DNA of 11,936 bases from an uncultured Ruminococcus sp. (GTDB taxonomy: Bacteria > Bacillota > Clostridia > Oscillospirales > Acutalibacteraceae): the NCBI GenBank assembly GCA_902803035.1, contig CADCON010000002.1, positions 1-11,936 of the forward strand. The letters run 5' to 3'. Made by a program: the position numbers and the translations under genes. How positions within the stretch are numbered: the first letter of the stretch is position 1; the number at the start of each line of letters is the position of its first letter. A model generated the notes under the pieces. The model was not told the origin of the DNA. It saw only the letters and a program-made list of their open reading frames with translations, and searched no databases. Shown here piece after piece: positions 1 through 7,240 of this stretch.

Positions 1-824
1 AGCGCTTCCATTCTTCCGGCACAGTCCGCCGCGCCGAGATCGTAGATCTCCTGCAGCCTGTCCGTGTTGCGCTCGATGTGCCTGACCTTCACCGTCCGCG
101 AGGGGCGTATCACGAAGATTTCCCCGCGCTGTTCCATTGCGATGATTTTTTCCACGCAGGCGTTGTATTCCTCCGGGCGGCGGTTGATCCGTTCGGCCGC
201 CTTGGGGTACTTTTTGCCGTACATCCAATTGGCAAGCCACGGGCGGCTCTTCCCCTTGCGGTAATCGATCGGACGGGTCAGCACCACGACCACCTTGTCG
301 CAGCCCATCTCCAGACACCGGTCCACCGGAATGCTGTCCGCCACGCCGCCGTCAAGGTACTTTTTGCCCTCGTATCCGACGATTCTGGAAACGAACGGCA
401 TGGCAGCGGTCGCCCGCATGACCTCCATCTGGTCAAAGCCGTTGGTGATCCGGATGTATTCCGCTTCTCCGGTCTCGACATTGGTGACCGTGGCGTAAAA
501 CGCGATGCCGGAGGCTTCAAACGCCGCTTCATCAAAAACATCCAGCTTGGAGGGCAGGTCGTAATAGGCGAACTGCTTATTGATGATGTTGCCGGTGGTC
601 AGCAGCGAGCGAAGTCCCATATAGCAGCCCTTGGGCGCGTATTTCTTATTGTAGCGCAACGCCCTTCCGCGCTGTCCGGAGGCGTAATTCACGCCGAAAA
701 GCACGCCGGCCGACGTGCCGATCACCGTGTCCGCTCTGATGCCATTGTCCATCAGTACGTCCAGCACGCCGGCGGTATACAGGCCGCGCATCGCGCCGCC
801 TTCCAGCACAAGTCCCAGTTTCAT
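1..824 (-). CDS. Patatin-like phospholipase family protein (C-terminus cut by window edge)
   Basis: A predicted serine acyl hydrolase of the patatin fold, expected to cleave acyl esters of lipids; the true substrate is unknown. The reverse strand reads MKLGLVLEGGAMRGLYTAGV at the N-terminus. GGAMRG (residues 9-14) is the glycine-rich oxyanion-hole motif, GTSAG (36-40) holds the nucleophile Ser38, and DGG (158-160) supplies Asp158 of the Ser-Asp dyad. No signal peptide or membrane segment is seen, so it is probably cytosolic. The ATG at 822-824 is chosen because AGGAAGG lies about 10 bases upstream. The 274 visible codons approach the roughly 290-residue length I expect for the small patatin group that shares the N-terminal 'LVLEGGAMRG' pattern, so only a short C-terminal piece should lie beyond base 1. 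No clear promoter is seen. Family call is firm; substrate is not. Confidence 0.9.
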   Translation of the reverse strand, partial: MKLGLVLEGGAMRGLYTAGVLDVLMDNGIRADTVIGTSAGVLFGVNYASGQRGRALRYNKKYAPKGCYMGLRSLLTTGNIINKQFAYYDLPSKLDVFDEAAFEASGIAFYATVTNVETGEAEYIRITNGFDQMEVMRATAAMPFVSRIVGYEGKKYLDGGVADSIPVDRCLEMGCDKVVVVLTRPIDYRKGKSRPWLANWMYGKKYPKAAERINRRPEEYNACVEKIIAMEQRGEIFVIRPSRTVKVRHIERNTDRLQEIYDLGAADCAGRMEA

Positions 825-931
825 TGAAGTATAATCCTTCCTGACGCAATCGTACATTCTTGCTCCCAAAATGCCCGCGCAGGCATTCCGGGGCAGTTAT
901 CTATTTTCTATTCACTATCCACATCTTAGGC

Positions 932-1040
932 ACTCCCCCCAGTCAGCCACGCCAGCAAGCTGGCGGGCCAGCAAGCTGGCGGGCCTTATTTGCCTCCCTC
1001 CTTGAGGGAGGTGGATCGCCGCAGGCGAGACGGAGGGAGT
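932..1040. repeat. Composite palindromic intergenic repeat (MITE/REP-like)
   Basis: The ends are imperfect inverted repeats: ACTCCCCCCAGTC (932-944) and GACGGAGGGAGT (1029-1040, reverse complement ACTCCCTCCGTC). Inside are two exact tandem copies of the 16-base unit GCCAGCAAGCTGGCGG (951-966 and 967-982), each itself a GCCAGC/GCTGGC palindrome. Next come a perfect 8-bp hairpin CCTCCCTC-CTT-GAGGGAGG (993-1011) and a small hairpin TCGCC-GCA-GGCGA (1016-1028). It sits between the end of metY and the start of the patatin gene and contains no gene. Similar GC-rich 'CTCCCT...AGGGAG' palindromes are scattered between genes in many Clostridia. Folding of the RNA could also weakly terminate or stabilise metY transcripts. 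That it is a mobilised element is inference. Confidence 0.7.
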
Positions 1041-1090
1041 ATATTTTCCCAAGAGCCGGCTTCCGTTATCCGGGGAGAAAAACGCGCGGA

Positions 1091-2371
1091 TTATCTGGTC
1101 GCGGCCTGGAGCGCCTGATCGATGTCGGCGATGATGTCCTCCACGTCCTCGATGCCGACGGAGAAGCGGATGAGGTCGGGAGAAACGCCGCATTCCGCCA
1201 ATTCCCTGTCATTGAGCTGGCGATGGGTGGTGCTCGCCGGATGAAGCACGCAGGTGCGCGCGTCGGCGACGTGGGTCACAATCGCCGCAAGGCGCAGCGA
1301 ATCCATGAAGCGGGTCGCGGCCTCCCTGCCGCCCTTCACACCGAAGGACACAACGCCGCAGGTGCCGCCCGGCATATATTTCCTGGCCAGCTCGTAATAT
1401 TTGTTGCCGGGAAGTCCCGGATAATTGACCCAAGCCACGCGCTCATCCTTTTCCAGGAATTTCGCCACCGCCATGGCGTTCTCGCAATGTCTGGGCATTC
1501 TCAGGTGGAGCGTTTCCAGACCGAGGTTGAGCAGGAAGGCATTCTGGGGCGCCATCATCGCGCCCATATCGCGCATGAGATGCACCCTGATCTTCGCGCC
1601 GTAGGCGGCAGGCCCGAAATGATCGGCATACACAACGCCGTGATAGGTTTCGTCGGGCTGGGTGAACATGGGATATTTGCCGTTTCTCCAGTCAAAACGG
1701 CCGCTGTCCACCACCACGCCGCCGAGCGCGCAGGCGTGGCCGTCCATGTACTTGCTGGTGGAATGCACCACCACGTCCGCGCCGAATTCAATCGGGCGGC
1801 AGTTGATAGCGGTCGGGAAGGTATTGTCCACCACCAGCGGAACGCCGTGCGAATGAGCGGCATTCGCCCATTTTTCCAGATCGAGTACGGTGAGAGCCGG
1901 ATTGGAAAGCATTTCGGTAAAGACGCATCTGGTGTTGTCCTTGAAGAGCCTGTCGATTTCCTCAGGGGAGGCGTCGGGATCGATGAAATCCACCTCCAGG
2001 CCCATGTCGCGCAGGGTCTTGTTGAAAAGATTGAAGGTGCCGCCGTAAATGGCCGACGAGCTGATGAGATGGTCGCCCGCCTTGCAGATATTCAGCACGG
2101 AATACATCGAAGCCGCCTGGCCGGAGCTGGTGAGAATCGCCATCACGCCGCCTTCGAGGTCGGCAATCTTCGCTTCGACAGCCGCAACGGTGGGATTGGC
2201 AAGGCGGGTGTAGAAAAAGCCGTCCTCCTCCAGATCGAAGAGCTTGGCCATCTGCACCGAGGAATCGTATTTGTAGGTGGTGCTCTGCGCGATCGGCAGG
2301 ACGCGCGGCTCGCCGTTTTTCGGGCTGTAACCCGACTGTACGCATTTGGTGGATATCTTAAAATCGCTCAC
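1091..2371 (-). CDS. metY: O-acetylhomoserine aminocarboxypropyltransferase (sulfhydrylase)
   Basis: A PLP-dependent enzyme of the Cys/Met metabolism family. It makes L-homocysteine from O-acetyl-L-homoserine and sulfide, the direct-sulfurylation route to methionine, in the cytosol. The 426-residue product has the full family length. The N-terminus carries 'STTYKYDS' (about 30-37) and 'YTRLANPT' (54-61), typical of the family. 'SSGQAA' (82-87) belongs to the phosphate-binding region, VDNTFPT (181-187) has the cofactor-contacting Asp, and HSTSKYMDGH (203-212) contains Lys207, the expected Schiff-base lysine. The C-terminus has RFSVGIED. The start is GTG (2369-2371), backed by AAGGGAG 8 bases upstream; the next in-frame Met is residue 41, too far in. 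A promoter and a structured leader precede it. No strong terminator is seen beyond a weak CGCG hairpin with T5 at the stop codon. Other members of the family (metZ, metB) are less likely given length and motif spacing. Confidence 0.93.
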   Translation of the reverse strand: MSDFKISTKCVQSGYSPKNGEPRVLPIAQSTTYKYDSSVQMAKLFDLEEDGFFYTRLANPTVAAVEAKIADLEGGVMAILTSSGQAASMYSVLNICKAGDHLISSSAIYGGTFNLFNKTLRDMGLEVDFIDPDASPEEIDRLFKDNTRCVFTEMLSNPALTVLDLEKWANAAHSHGVPLVVDNTFPTAINCRPIEFGADVVVHSTSKYMDGHACALGGVVVDSGRFDWRNGKYPMFTQPDETYHGVVYADHFGPAAYGAKIRVHLMRDMGAMMAPQNAFLLNLGLETLHLRMPRHCENAMAVAKFLEKDERVAWVNYPGLPGNKYYELARKYMPGGTCGVVSFGVKGGREAATRFMDSLRLAAIVTHVADARTCVLHPASTTHRQLNDRELAECGVSPDLIRFSVGIEDVEDIIADIDQALQAATR

Positions 2372-2409
2372 GTAAAAAACTCCCTTGCAATGTGAATAAA
2401 GTGCCTGTT

Positions 2410-2503
2410 CATCATTCGCCCAACGCGCCGGCAGGCCCGGAAGCAGCGCCGTAGCAGCCGGTGCAGGGGCGTCTTTTCCGGCGCGGAATCGGCGGAAATG
2501 ATG
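2410..2503 (-). promoter_or_regulatory. Long structured 5' leader of metY (candidate cis-regulatory RNA)
   Basis: Between the metY promoter and its ribosome binding site lies a nested long hairpin. The outer stem pairs 2410-2416 (CATCATT) with 2497-2503, continuing as 2417-2420 with 2491-2494 after a 2-base bulge. A second perfect 8-bp stem pairs 2424-2431 (CGCGCCGG) with 2478-2485. Inside, GCCC (2434-2437) can pair with GGGC (2467-2470), or CCGG (2437-2440) with CCGG (2458-2461). Leaders of sulfur-assimilation genes in Firmicutes often carry SAM riboswitches, but I see none of the S-box core sequences here. There is also no U-tract right after the stem, so any control would more likely act on translation or RNA stability. 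Function is unproven. Confidence 0.45.
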
Positions 2504-2514
2504 GCAGCAGATTG

Positions 2515-2543
2515 ATTATAGCATACAATATATATAAATTCAA
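2515..2543 (-). promoter_or_regulatory. Sigma-A-type promoter of metY
   Basis: On the reverse strand, -35 TTGAAT (2538-2543) and a perfect -10 TATAAT (2515-2520) are separated by exactly 17 bases of AT-rich DNA. The predicted transcript starts near 2507, giving a leader of about 135 bases before the GTG start of metY. Confidence 0.8.
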
Positions 2544-2628
2544 GCATTTTATATAAGAGTCTGTTTTGTATCACTTCAAAAAGCAGCCGTTCTGCGGATA
2601 GCGTCCCGCGCCATTCCGAAAGCGGCTA

Positions 2629-2657
2629 TTGACTAACCGGCTCCGGAGTGGTAAAAT
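2629..2657 (+). promoter_or_regulatory. Sigma-A-type promoter of the SUKH-4-like gene and probably vanW
   Basis: -35 TTGACT (2629-2634) and -10 TAAAAT (2652-2657) with a 17-base spacer; transcription would start near 2664. It is divergent from the metY promoter, about 85 bases away. Its position shows that the coding region cannot begin at the upstream in-frame TTG (2629) and supports the ATG at 2704. Confidence 0.75.
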
Positions 2658-2703
2658 AGTATTTATCTACGATGGTACACTCAGAAAAGGAACTGATGCT
2701 TCA

Positions 2704-3225
2704 ATGACGCCTGAACAATTCACCTCCCTATGGAAGCATTCCCCGATGACACGGTACGCCATTCCGGCGGATGCACGCGAAGGAATGAGCGAATCCGACT
2801 TCCGCGCGCTGACGGACTTCGGACTGCCGCGGGACGCCGAGCCATGGCTTCACTTTACCGCCATGAAGACGCCCGAGGGCGCGCTTTCCGGCAGAGGGCT
2901 GTTTCCGGTCGGCAGTCTTGCCAACGGAAGCGTCATCTGTCTGCAAAATTCAACCGGCCAGCTGCTGATCATTGACAGCGACGAACCGGACGAGCCGTGG
3001 ATTCTCAATTCCTCGCTGGAAGCTCTCTACGGCAGCATTGTCGTTTTTGATGCATTCATGGCGGACGTCAACCGCCGCAATCCCCGTTTCGCCGCGGATT
3101 TCAGGATTCCGCACGGGATGCTGGGCGAATTGGAGGACAGGCTCACCGAATGCGATCCCGACGCCATGGAAGCCGGCGGATTCTGGTTCCTTGAACTGAA
3201 AGCCCTGGACGACAGCACACTTTGA
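2704..3225 (+). CDS. Probable SUKH-4 family immunity protein
   Basis: A 173-residue acidic cytosolic protein starting MTPEQFTSLW. It has the pattern I associate with SUKH-4 (SMI1/KNR4 superfamily) immunity proteins: 'LTDFGLPRDAEPWLHF' near residues 36-51, a central beta-rich stretch 'GRGLFPVGS' and 'LIIDSDEPDEPWILNSS', then a helical end with 'ALYGSIVVFDAFM' and the closing 'CDPDAMEAGGFWFLEL'. Such proteins bind and neutralise polymorphic secreted toxins. No toxin gene is visible nearby, so here it would be a solitary immunity gene. The ATG is chosen because an in-frame TTG 25 codons upstream overlaps the promoter; AAAAGGA lies 12 bases before the ATG, a slightly long spacing. It ends 30 bases before the VanW-family gene and is probably co-transcribed with it. 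Family assignment is from pattern recognition only. Confidence 0.65.
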   Translation: MTPEQFTSLWKHSPMTRYAIPADAREGMSESDFRALTDFGLPRDAEPWLHFTAMKTPEGALSGRGLFPVGSLANGSVICLQNSTGQLLIIDSDEPDEPWILNSSLEALYGSIVVFDAFMADVNRRNPRFAADFRIPHGMLGELEDRLTECDPDAMEAGGFWFLELKALDDSTL

Positions 3226-3255
3226 TTTGATAAAATTAAGAAGGATGCTTTAACT

Positions 3256-4845
3256 ATGAATTCCGGACACAGATATGCCAGAACCGATTGGAAGACAAAG
3301 ACAGAAGACATGAAAAAGCGCGGAATACAGCTTTATGCCGGCATTGCCATCGTGCTGCTGGTGTTTTTCGGCTCCCTGTATTACATTCTGGCGGTCACGA
3401 TGTATCCCATCAAGGTGCGTAATTCGCTGCCCTATATGACGCCGGAAATTGTCGCGCTCTCGCTTCAGCCCGCCGTGTCGGAAAATCTCGCCAACCGCCG
3501 GTTCATTCTGAAGGTGGACGGGAAGGACGCGGAATTCCGGCTGGGGGATTACGAATTCACCTCTTCGCCCAGCGAGGACGGGCATTCGGAGGAAGTGAGC
3601 TTCCGTGACGGCAAGGGCAGAGAGAAGACCAAGGTCATCACCACCAGGGGCAATCTCTGCTTCAATGAAACGGCGGTGCGCGACTTCATTTACCGTTTGG
3701 CGAAGGAATACGGCACGCCGATGATCGCGCCGAAATACAAAATCAGCGGCAACAAGCTCACGGTCTACAAAGGCTCCGACGGCGTGGGAATCGACTTCGA
3801 CAGCCTGATTTCCGAGATCATCGCGCGCATAGCCGCCGACGATTACAGCCCCATCACCGCCAATATCGTCACGCTGACCGCGCCGGAAGTGGATATCGAC
3901 AAAATCTACAACGAGGTCAGATGCGACCCTTCCGACGCCTCCGTCACAGAGGATCCGTCGGGAAATCCAAAATTCACCGCCGACGTCATCGGGAAGGACT
4001 TCGACCTGCAGGCGGCGCGGAATCTCATCAGCACGCAGTCGGACAAAACAAAATGGGTGATCACTCTCGCCCTCACCTACCCGGAAATCAGTCTGAAAAT
4101 GGTGCGCGCGCCCTACTGTCTTGACGAACTGTCCACCTGCACCACTTCCTACAAAGGCTCCTCCAAGGAACGCGCCAACAATGTGGAGCGCGCCGCGCAC
4201 AACATCAACACCTACGGGGACTTCACGGACGGCTATATTCTGCAGCCGGGCGAGGAATTCTCCTTTAACAATATCGTCGGCCGGCGCACCGCCAAGAACG
4301 GATTCATGAAGGCGCCGGTGTACCTGTCGTCCGGTTCCAGCGAGGATTACGGCGGCGGCATCTGTCAGGTGTCCACCACGATCTACTGCGCCGCGCTGTA
4401 TGCCAATCTCAAGATCACCGAGCGGCACAATCACATCTATGTCATTCATTACTGGCCGACCGAAGGGTGCGACGCGACGGTGGACTGGGGGAATCTGGAT
4501 TTCCGTTTCCGCAACAACAAGGAATATCCCATCAAAATCAGGCTCACCCACGAAAAAGGAAAGCTCACCGCCACCATCACAGGCACAGCGGACGGCGTCA
4601 AAACCAAGCTGGAAGCGGAGGTCAGCGAAAAGACGCCCTACGAAACATATTACAAAAGGCCGAACGCGGACAATCCCAACGGAAAAACCTCCGGCGGGGA
4701 TATCGGCAAGGTCATCAAGGTCTGGAAATACGTCTACCAGGACGGAAAACTCGTTGAGAAAAAGAAGCTTTCCTACGACCGCTACAAGCCGCTGGCAAAG
4801 ACCATTTACACCAATACGCTCCCCGAAGGAGCCGAATACAGTTAA
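3256..4845 (+). CDS. VanW family protein, membrane-anchored
   Basis: A 529-residue protein with a basic N-terminus (RYARTDWKTKTEDMKKRG) and one hydrophobic segment at about 25-48, so most of it should face outside the membrane. Residues about 60-280 look like the putative peptidoglycan-binding region usually found before VanW. The VanW domain spans about 287-430, with 'PYCLDELSTCTTSY', 'ERANNVERAAHNIN', 'LQPGEEFSFNNIVG', and the signature 'YGGGICQVSTTIYCAALY' (about 364-381). It is named after a gene of vancomycin-resistance clusters, but the biochemical role is unknown; most copies are chromosomal envelope proteins unrelated to resistance, and no van genes are seen here. I see no clear G5 domain at the C-terminus. 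The ATG at 3256 has GAAGGA 10 bases upstream. A weak internal promoter (TAAAAT at 3231) is possible, but read-through from the SUKH-4-like gene is more likely. A bidirectional terminator follows. Confidence 0.9.
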   Translation: MNSGHRYARTDWKTKTEDMKKRGIQLYAGIAIVLLVFFGSLYYILAVTMYPIKVRNSLPYMTPEIVALSLQPAVSENLANRRFILKVDGKDAEFRLGDYEFTSSPSEDGHSEEVSFRDGKGREKTKVITTRGNLCFNETAVRDFIYRLAKEYGTPMIAPKYKISGNKLTVYKGSDGVGIDFDSLISEIIARIAADDYSPITANIVTLTAPEVDIDKIYNEVRCDPSDASVTEDPSGNPKFTADVIGKDFDLQAARNLISTQSDKTKWVITLALTYPEISLKMVRAPYCLDELSTCTTSYKGSSKERANNVERAAHNINTYGDFTDGYILQPGEEFSFNNIVGRRTAKNGFMKAPVYLSSGSSEDYGGGICQVSTTIYCAALYANLKITERHNHIYVIHYWPTEGCDATVDWGNLDFRFRNNKEYPIKIRLTHEKGKLTATITGTADGVKTKLEAEVSEKTPYETYYKRPNADNPNGKTSGGDIGKVIKVWKYVYQDGKLVEKKKLSYDRYKPLAKTIYTNTLPEGAEYS

Positions 4846-4897
4846 AAAAACCGCGCCGATCACTGCCCGACGGAAGTGAATGGCGCGGAGTTTTTTT
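4844..4897. terminator. Bidirectional terminator between vanW-family gene and dnaI
   Basis: Stem CCGCGCC (4851-4857) pairs with GGCGCGG (4882-4888), extended inward by CACT (4861-4864) with AGTG (4875-4878). A run of A (4844-4850) lies to the left and T7 (4891-4897) to the right, so both convergent genes gain a U-tract after the hairpin. Confidence 0.85.
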
Positions 4898-4958
4898 ATT
4901 CATCGTACCGATGTTTTCTGATTCAGCATAATCAACATTCAGTTGCCGGAGCAATCAT

Positions 4959-5960
4959 TCAGTCGTTTCTGTAGGTTTTCTTTTTCAGTTCGATTCTGAT
5001 ATCGCTTCCTAAAAACTGCACTCTCGTATAATTGCCGGATAATCGGGAGGTAATGCGCTCATCATACCTTTCGCCAATGCCCTTAATGCTGAGATTCGTG
5101 CTGATGATAGTCGGTCTGCGCTGAAGCAGGCGGGTATTGATGATATCGTAGAACACTGCGGTGGAAAACGGGGTGACGAATTCGGTTCCTATGTCGTCGA
5201 GAATCAGCAGATCGCAGGATTTGAGAAGATCGAGGGTGTATTGCTTGTCCTCACCCCTGCCGAAATGCTCATTTTCGATGGTGGTAAAGAAATTCTGGGC
5301 GGAGCCGTAGATCACGCCGAATCCCTTGCTGATCACCTTGCCCGCAATGGCCAGCGACAGGTGGGTTTTTCCAAGCCCCACCCCGCCCTGGAAAAGCAGA
5401 TTTTCGGAATGCAGGCTGAAGGAATTGGCATAATCCCAGCAGCGTTTTTTGACGCCTTCCATGACCACACGGGGGGGAAGGCGGGAATTATTGGCGGCCT
5501 TTTCGGGATAAATATCCAGCGAAAAGCTCTGGAAGGAGCAAAGCTCCAGCGGGGTCGAGCGATTCAGCTCCTCGTAGGCGGTCTTCCGCAGAATCTCCCT
5601 GAAGCAGGCGCACATCTTCCCGTCCACAAATCCCGTATCGCCGCACAGCCGGCAATGGTATTTCGGCTCCAGATAATCGTCGGGGCAGCCTTTCTCGCGC
5701 AATATTTCAAGCTGACGCTGCTGCATGGCAAGATTGTTGTCACGAATCTCCCCGACAGTGCGCGAAATATCCTTTTCTCCGCTGAGCATGACCCTTGTGA
5801 GTCTGATTGACGTCTGGGCGATCTCGGTTTCCAGTCTCCCGTACTCCGGATTGGCGGCAATGAATGCCTTCCGCCGCTCATCGTTTTCGCTCACTGCCTG
5901 CCTGCGGTAGGCGTCCAGCAGGGACTTCGCCTGATCGTAAACCTCGCGTGAATATGCCAT
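4959..5960 (-). CDS. dnaI: DnaC/DnaI-like helicase-loader ATPase
   Basis: An AAA+ ATPase of the DnaC/DnaI/IstB group, expected to load the replicative helicase onto DNA at initiation or restart. The 333-residue product starts with a helical region (1-95), then a probable zinc ribbon CRLCGDTGFVDGKMCAC with Cys103, 106, 117 and 119, as in DnaI. The ATPase core has Walker A GGVGLGKTH (192-200, Lys198), Walker B LLILDDIG (251-258), a sensor-1 Asn in STNLS (287-291), and ERITSRL (301-307) with a candidate arginine finger. It is slightly longer than the roughly 310 residues of Bacillus DnaI. The ATG at 5958-5960 has AGGAAGG about 10 bases upstream. It lies 25 bases after the dnaD-like gene, so the two form an operon that makes biological sense. 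IstB-type transposition helpers share the core, but the zinc ribbon and dnaD neighbour argue against that. Confidence 0.9.
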   Translation of the reverse strand: MAYSREVYDQAKSLLDAYRRQAVSENDERRKAFIAANPEYGRLETEIAQTSIRLTRVMLSGEKDISRTVGEIRDNNLAMQQRQLEILREKGCPDDYLEPKYHCRLCGDTGFVDGKMCACFREILRKTAYEELNRSTPLELCSFQSFSLDIYPEKAANNSRLPPRVVMEGVKKRCWDYANSFSLHSENLLFQGGVGLGKTHLSLAIAGKVISKGFGVIYGSAQNFFTTIENEHFGRGEDKQYTLDLLKSCDLLILDDIGTEFVTPFSTAVFYDIINTRLLQRRPTIISTNLSIKGIGERYDERITSRLSGNYTRVQFLGSDIRIELKKKTYRND

Positions 5961-5985
5961 GGTTCATGTTCCTTCCTCTGTCAGA

Positions 5986-7113
5986 CTAATCGTCGTAATT
6001 GTAATCTCCGGTGCTCTGCGAAACCTGACTCGCCCACTCCTCGTCGAGAATGGCTTCGATCTCCTCGGTGGAATAGGTTTCGCTGTACCGCCCTTTACGC
6101 TTGCCGGATTCCGAAACGCCACCGGCCGCCCTTCTCGCCTCCATTGCCTCGCGCTGCTGCTCGTCGAGCTTCAGGGCGGAAACCGCATCGGTGATGCCCT
6201 GTTCAAAATACCGTTTGAGAATGCCGTTCATGTAGCTGAAGCTCATTTTGCCCTGTTTGTTGACGCATTTGTCGTAGGCGTGGCGTATCAGATCCACTTC
6301 TATGTGCTGCGTATTGATCCACAGGTCGCAGTATTTCAGCTCGCTGTCTGTCGGCTTGCGTTCGGGAATTTCAAGGGCGTTGCGGACAGTAGTCCACGCT
6401 CTGCGGCGGGCTGTCAGGGCGGAAATTTTCTTCTCCGCCTTCTCGAAGTTGTCGATTTCCTCTCCCGCCCATCCGATTCCGGTGGATTCAATGTAAGCAA
6501 GACCCGATTTGCCGATGGATTTGCAGTACTGCACCAGCATCGGCACGACCGTGCAGGGAAGCCCGTGCCACCTGACCAGCGTCACAAAGCAGGTCACCTC
6601 AGTGTGCGTGAGCTGCTTGCCGAGCGTCGATTCCACCGCGGTCAGCATATTGCGAAGCTGCGTGTCCTCCGCCACGAATTTCATGCATTCGTCGAACGGA
6701 TAGCGGATCTTCTCCCTCAGGGCGGGGGTCTTGCCGCTCTGCGGCTGGCCCAGCGCGTTGCTGACCGACGCTTCGGGCAGCCGCGTCTCCTCAGTCCGGA
6801 CAGCCGGGTCCGGCTCCTTACGGACTTCCGGAGCCTGTGGGCATTCCTGCCCGGCGACCGCGCCGCTTCCGAGCAATCCGCAGTTCACCCAGTAATCCAG
6901 CGCGTCCTTTGTGTCGGAAGGCTTCTGCCCTATTGCGAACGCCAGCTTGTCCAGCGTGACCTCCTCCCCCGCGTGCCGGAGCAGATAGAGCAGCACCTTG
7001 AGCTGCGCCGCGCCCGCGAGCTTCATATGATCGTCAACGACGCGCGTCGGAACGGCAAACACCGAATTCCACGCGCCCATCGCAATTGAATATTTCGTAT
7101 TTTCTTCCGTCAA
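5986..7113 (-). CDS. dnaD: DnaD domain protein, replication initiation
   Basis: A primosome component that helps open DNA and recruit the helicase loader in Firmicutes. The 375-residue product has an N-terminal winged-helix-like domain (about 15-82: FAVPTRVVDDHMKLA, then AQLKVLLYLLRHAGEEVTL), a polar linker (83-130) rich in Pro and Glu, a first DnaD-type helical domain (about 138-240), and a second at about 252-308 with KYCDLWINTQHIEVDLIRHAY and MSFSYMNGILKRYFEQGI, the classic DnaD helical pattern. A charged tail rich in Glu, Ser and Tyr follows. The start is read as TTG (7111-7113) because AGGGGAG lies 9 bases upstream and the following residues precede the conserved N-terminus; the ATG at residue 12 has no ribosome binding site. 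It is the first gene of an operon with the dnaI-like gene. No convincing promoter was found between it and the upstream terminator. Confidence 0.88.
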   Translation of the reverse strand: MTEENTKYSIAMGAWNSVFAVPTRVVDDHMKLAGAAQLKVLLYLLRHAGEEVTLDKLAFAIGQKPSDTKDALDYWVNCGLLGSGAVAGQECPQAPEVRKEPDPAVRTEETRLPEASVSNALGQPQSGKTPALREKIRYPFDECMKFVAEDTQLRNMLTAVESTLGKQLTHTEVTCFVTLVRWHGLPCTVVPMLVQYCKSIGKSGLAYIESTGIGWAGEEIDNFEKAEKKISALTARRRAWTTVRNALEIPERKPTDSELKYCDLWINTQHIEVDLIRHAYDKCVNKQGKMSFSYMNGILKRYFEQGITDAVSALKLDEQQREAMEARRAAGGVSESGKRKGRYSETYSTEEIEAILDEEWASQVSQSTGDYNYDD

Positions 7114-7176
7114 ATCTCCCCACTCCCCTGTTTCCTTTCTGTCGCCCCCATCGGGCTATGCCCGGATTTTCCCGGT

Positions 7177-7227
7177 AAAAAAGCCCCGTAAACCCGGCAA
7201 AACGATGGAAAACGGCGGATTTACGGG
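7177..7227 (-). terminator. Terminator of the Imm42-like gene
   Basis: CCCGTAAA (7185-7192) pairs with TTTACGGG (7220-7227), extended by CCG (7194-7196) with CGG (7216-7218) after one mismatch. On the reverse strand the hairpin is followed by GC and T6 (7177-7182). It lies just past the stop codon at 7241 and separates this gene from dnaD. Confidence 0.8.
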
Positions 7228-7240
7228 ATGGATTGAATTT

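Noticed and set aside
78..827. Forward frame opposite the patatin gene
   Set aside because: The reverse strand has the catalytic GTSAG and DGG motifs; the forward translation is low-complexity His/Arg/Ala-rich.
870..887. AATGCC-6-GGCATT hairpin upstream of the patatin gene
   Set aside because: It is a short isolated stem with only a weak T run on the reverse strand and no gene immediately upstream that needs a terminator; chance is plausible.
951..982. Tandem 16-base direct repeats as a possible CRISPR fragment
   Set aside because: The copies abut with no spacers, are self-palindromic and too short, and no cas gene is present.
860..2395. Very long open forward-strand frame opposite metY
   Set aside because: It is the antisense of metY. 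The translation is rich in His, Arg and Gly with no family pattern, while the reverse frame is an unmistakable PLP enzyme.
2372..2514. SAM-I (S-box) or T-box riboswitch upstream of metY
   Set aside because: The conserved core sequences of the S-box (such as the GATGAAG region) and the T-box TGGNACCGCG motif are not found; only a generic nested hairpin is seen.
3256..4845. Vancomycin resistance cluster suggested by VanW
   Set aside because: No vanH, vanA/B-type ligase, vanX, vanY or two-component genes are present; VanW-family proteins are common chromosomal genes in Clostridia.
3250..4863. Long open reverse frame opposite the VanW-family gene
   Set aside because: The forward frame carries the full VanW signature and a ribosome binding site; the reverse frame is a codon-bias shadow.
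5959..7089. Forward frame opposite dnaD (and a similar one at 5241-5810 opposite dnaI)
   Set aside because: Both are antisense to clear DnaD and DnaI domains and have no recognisable domains.
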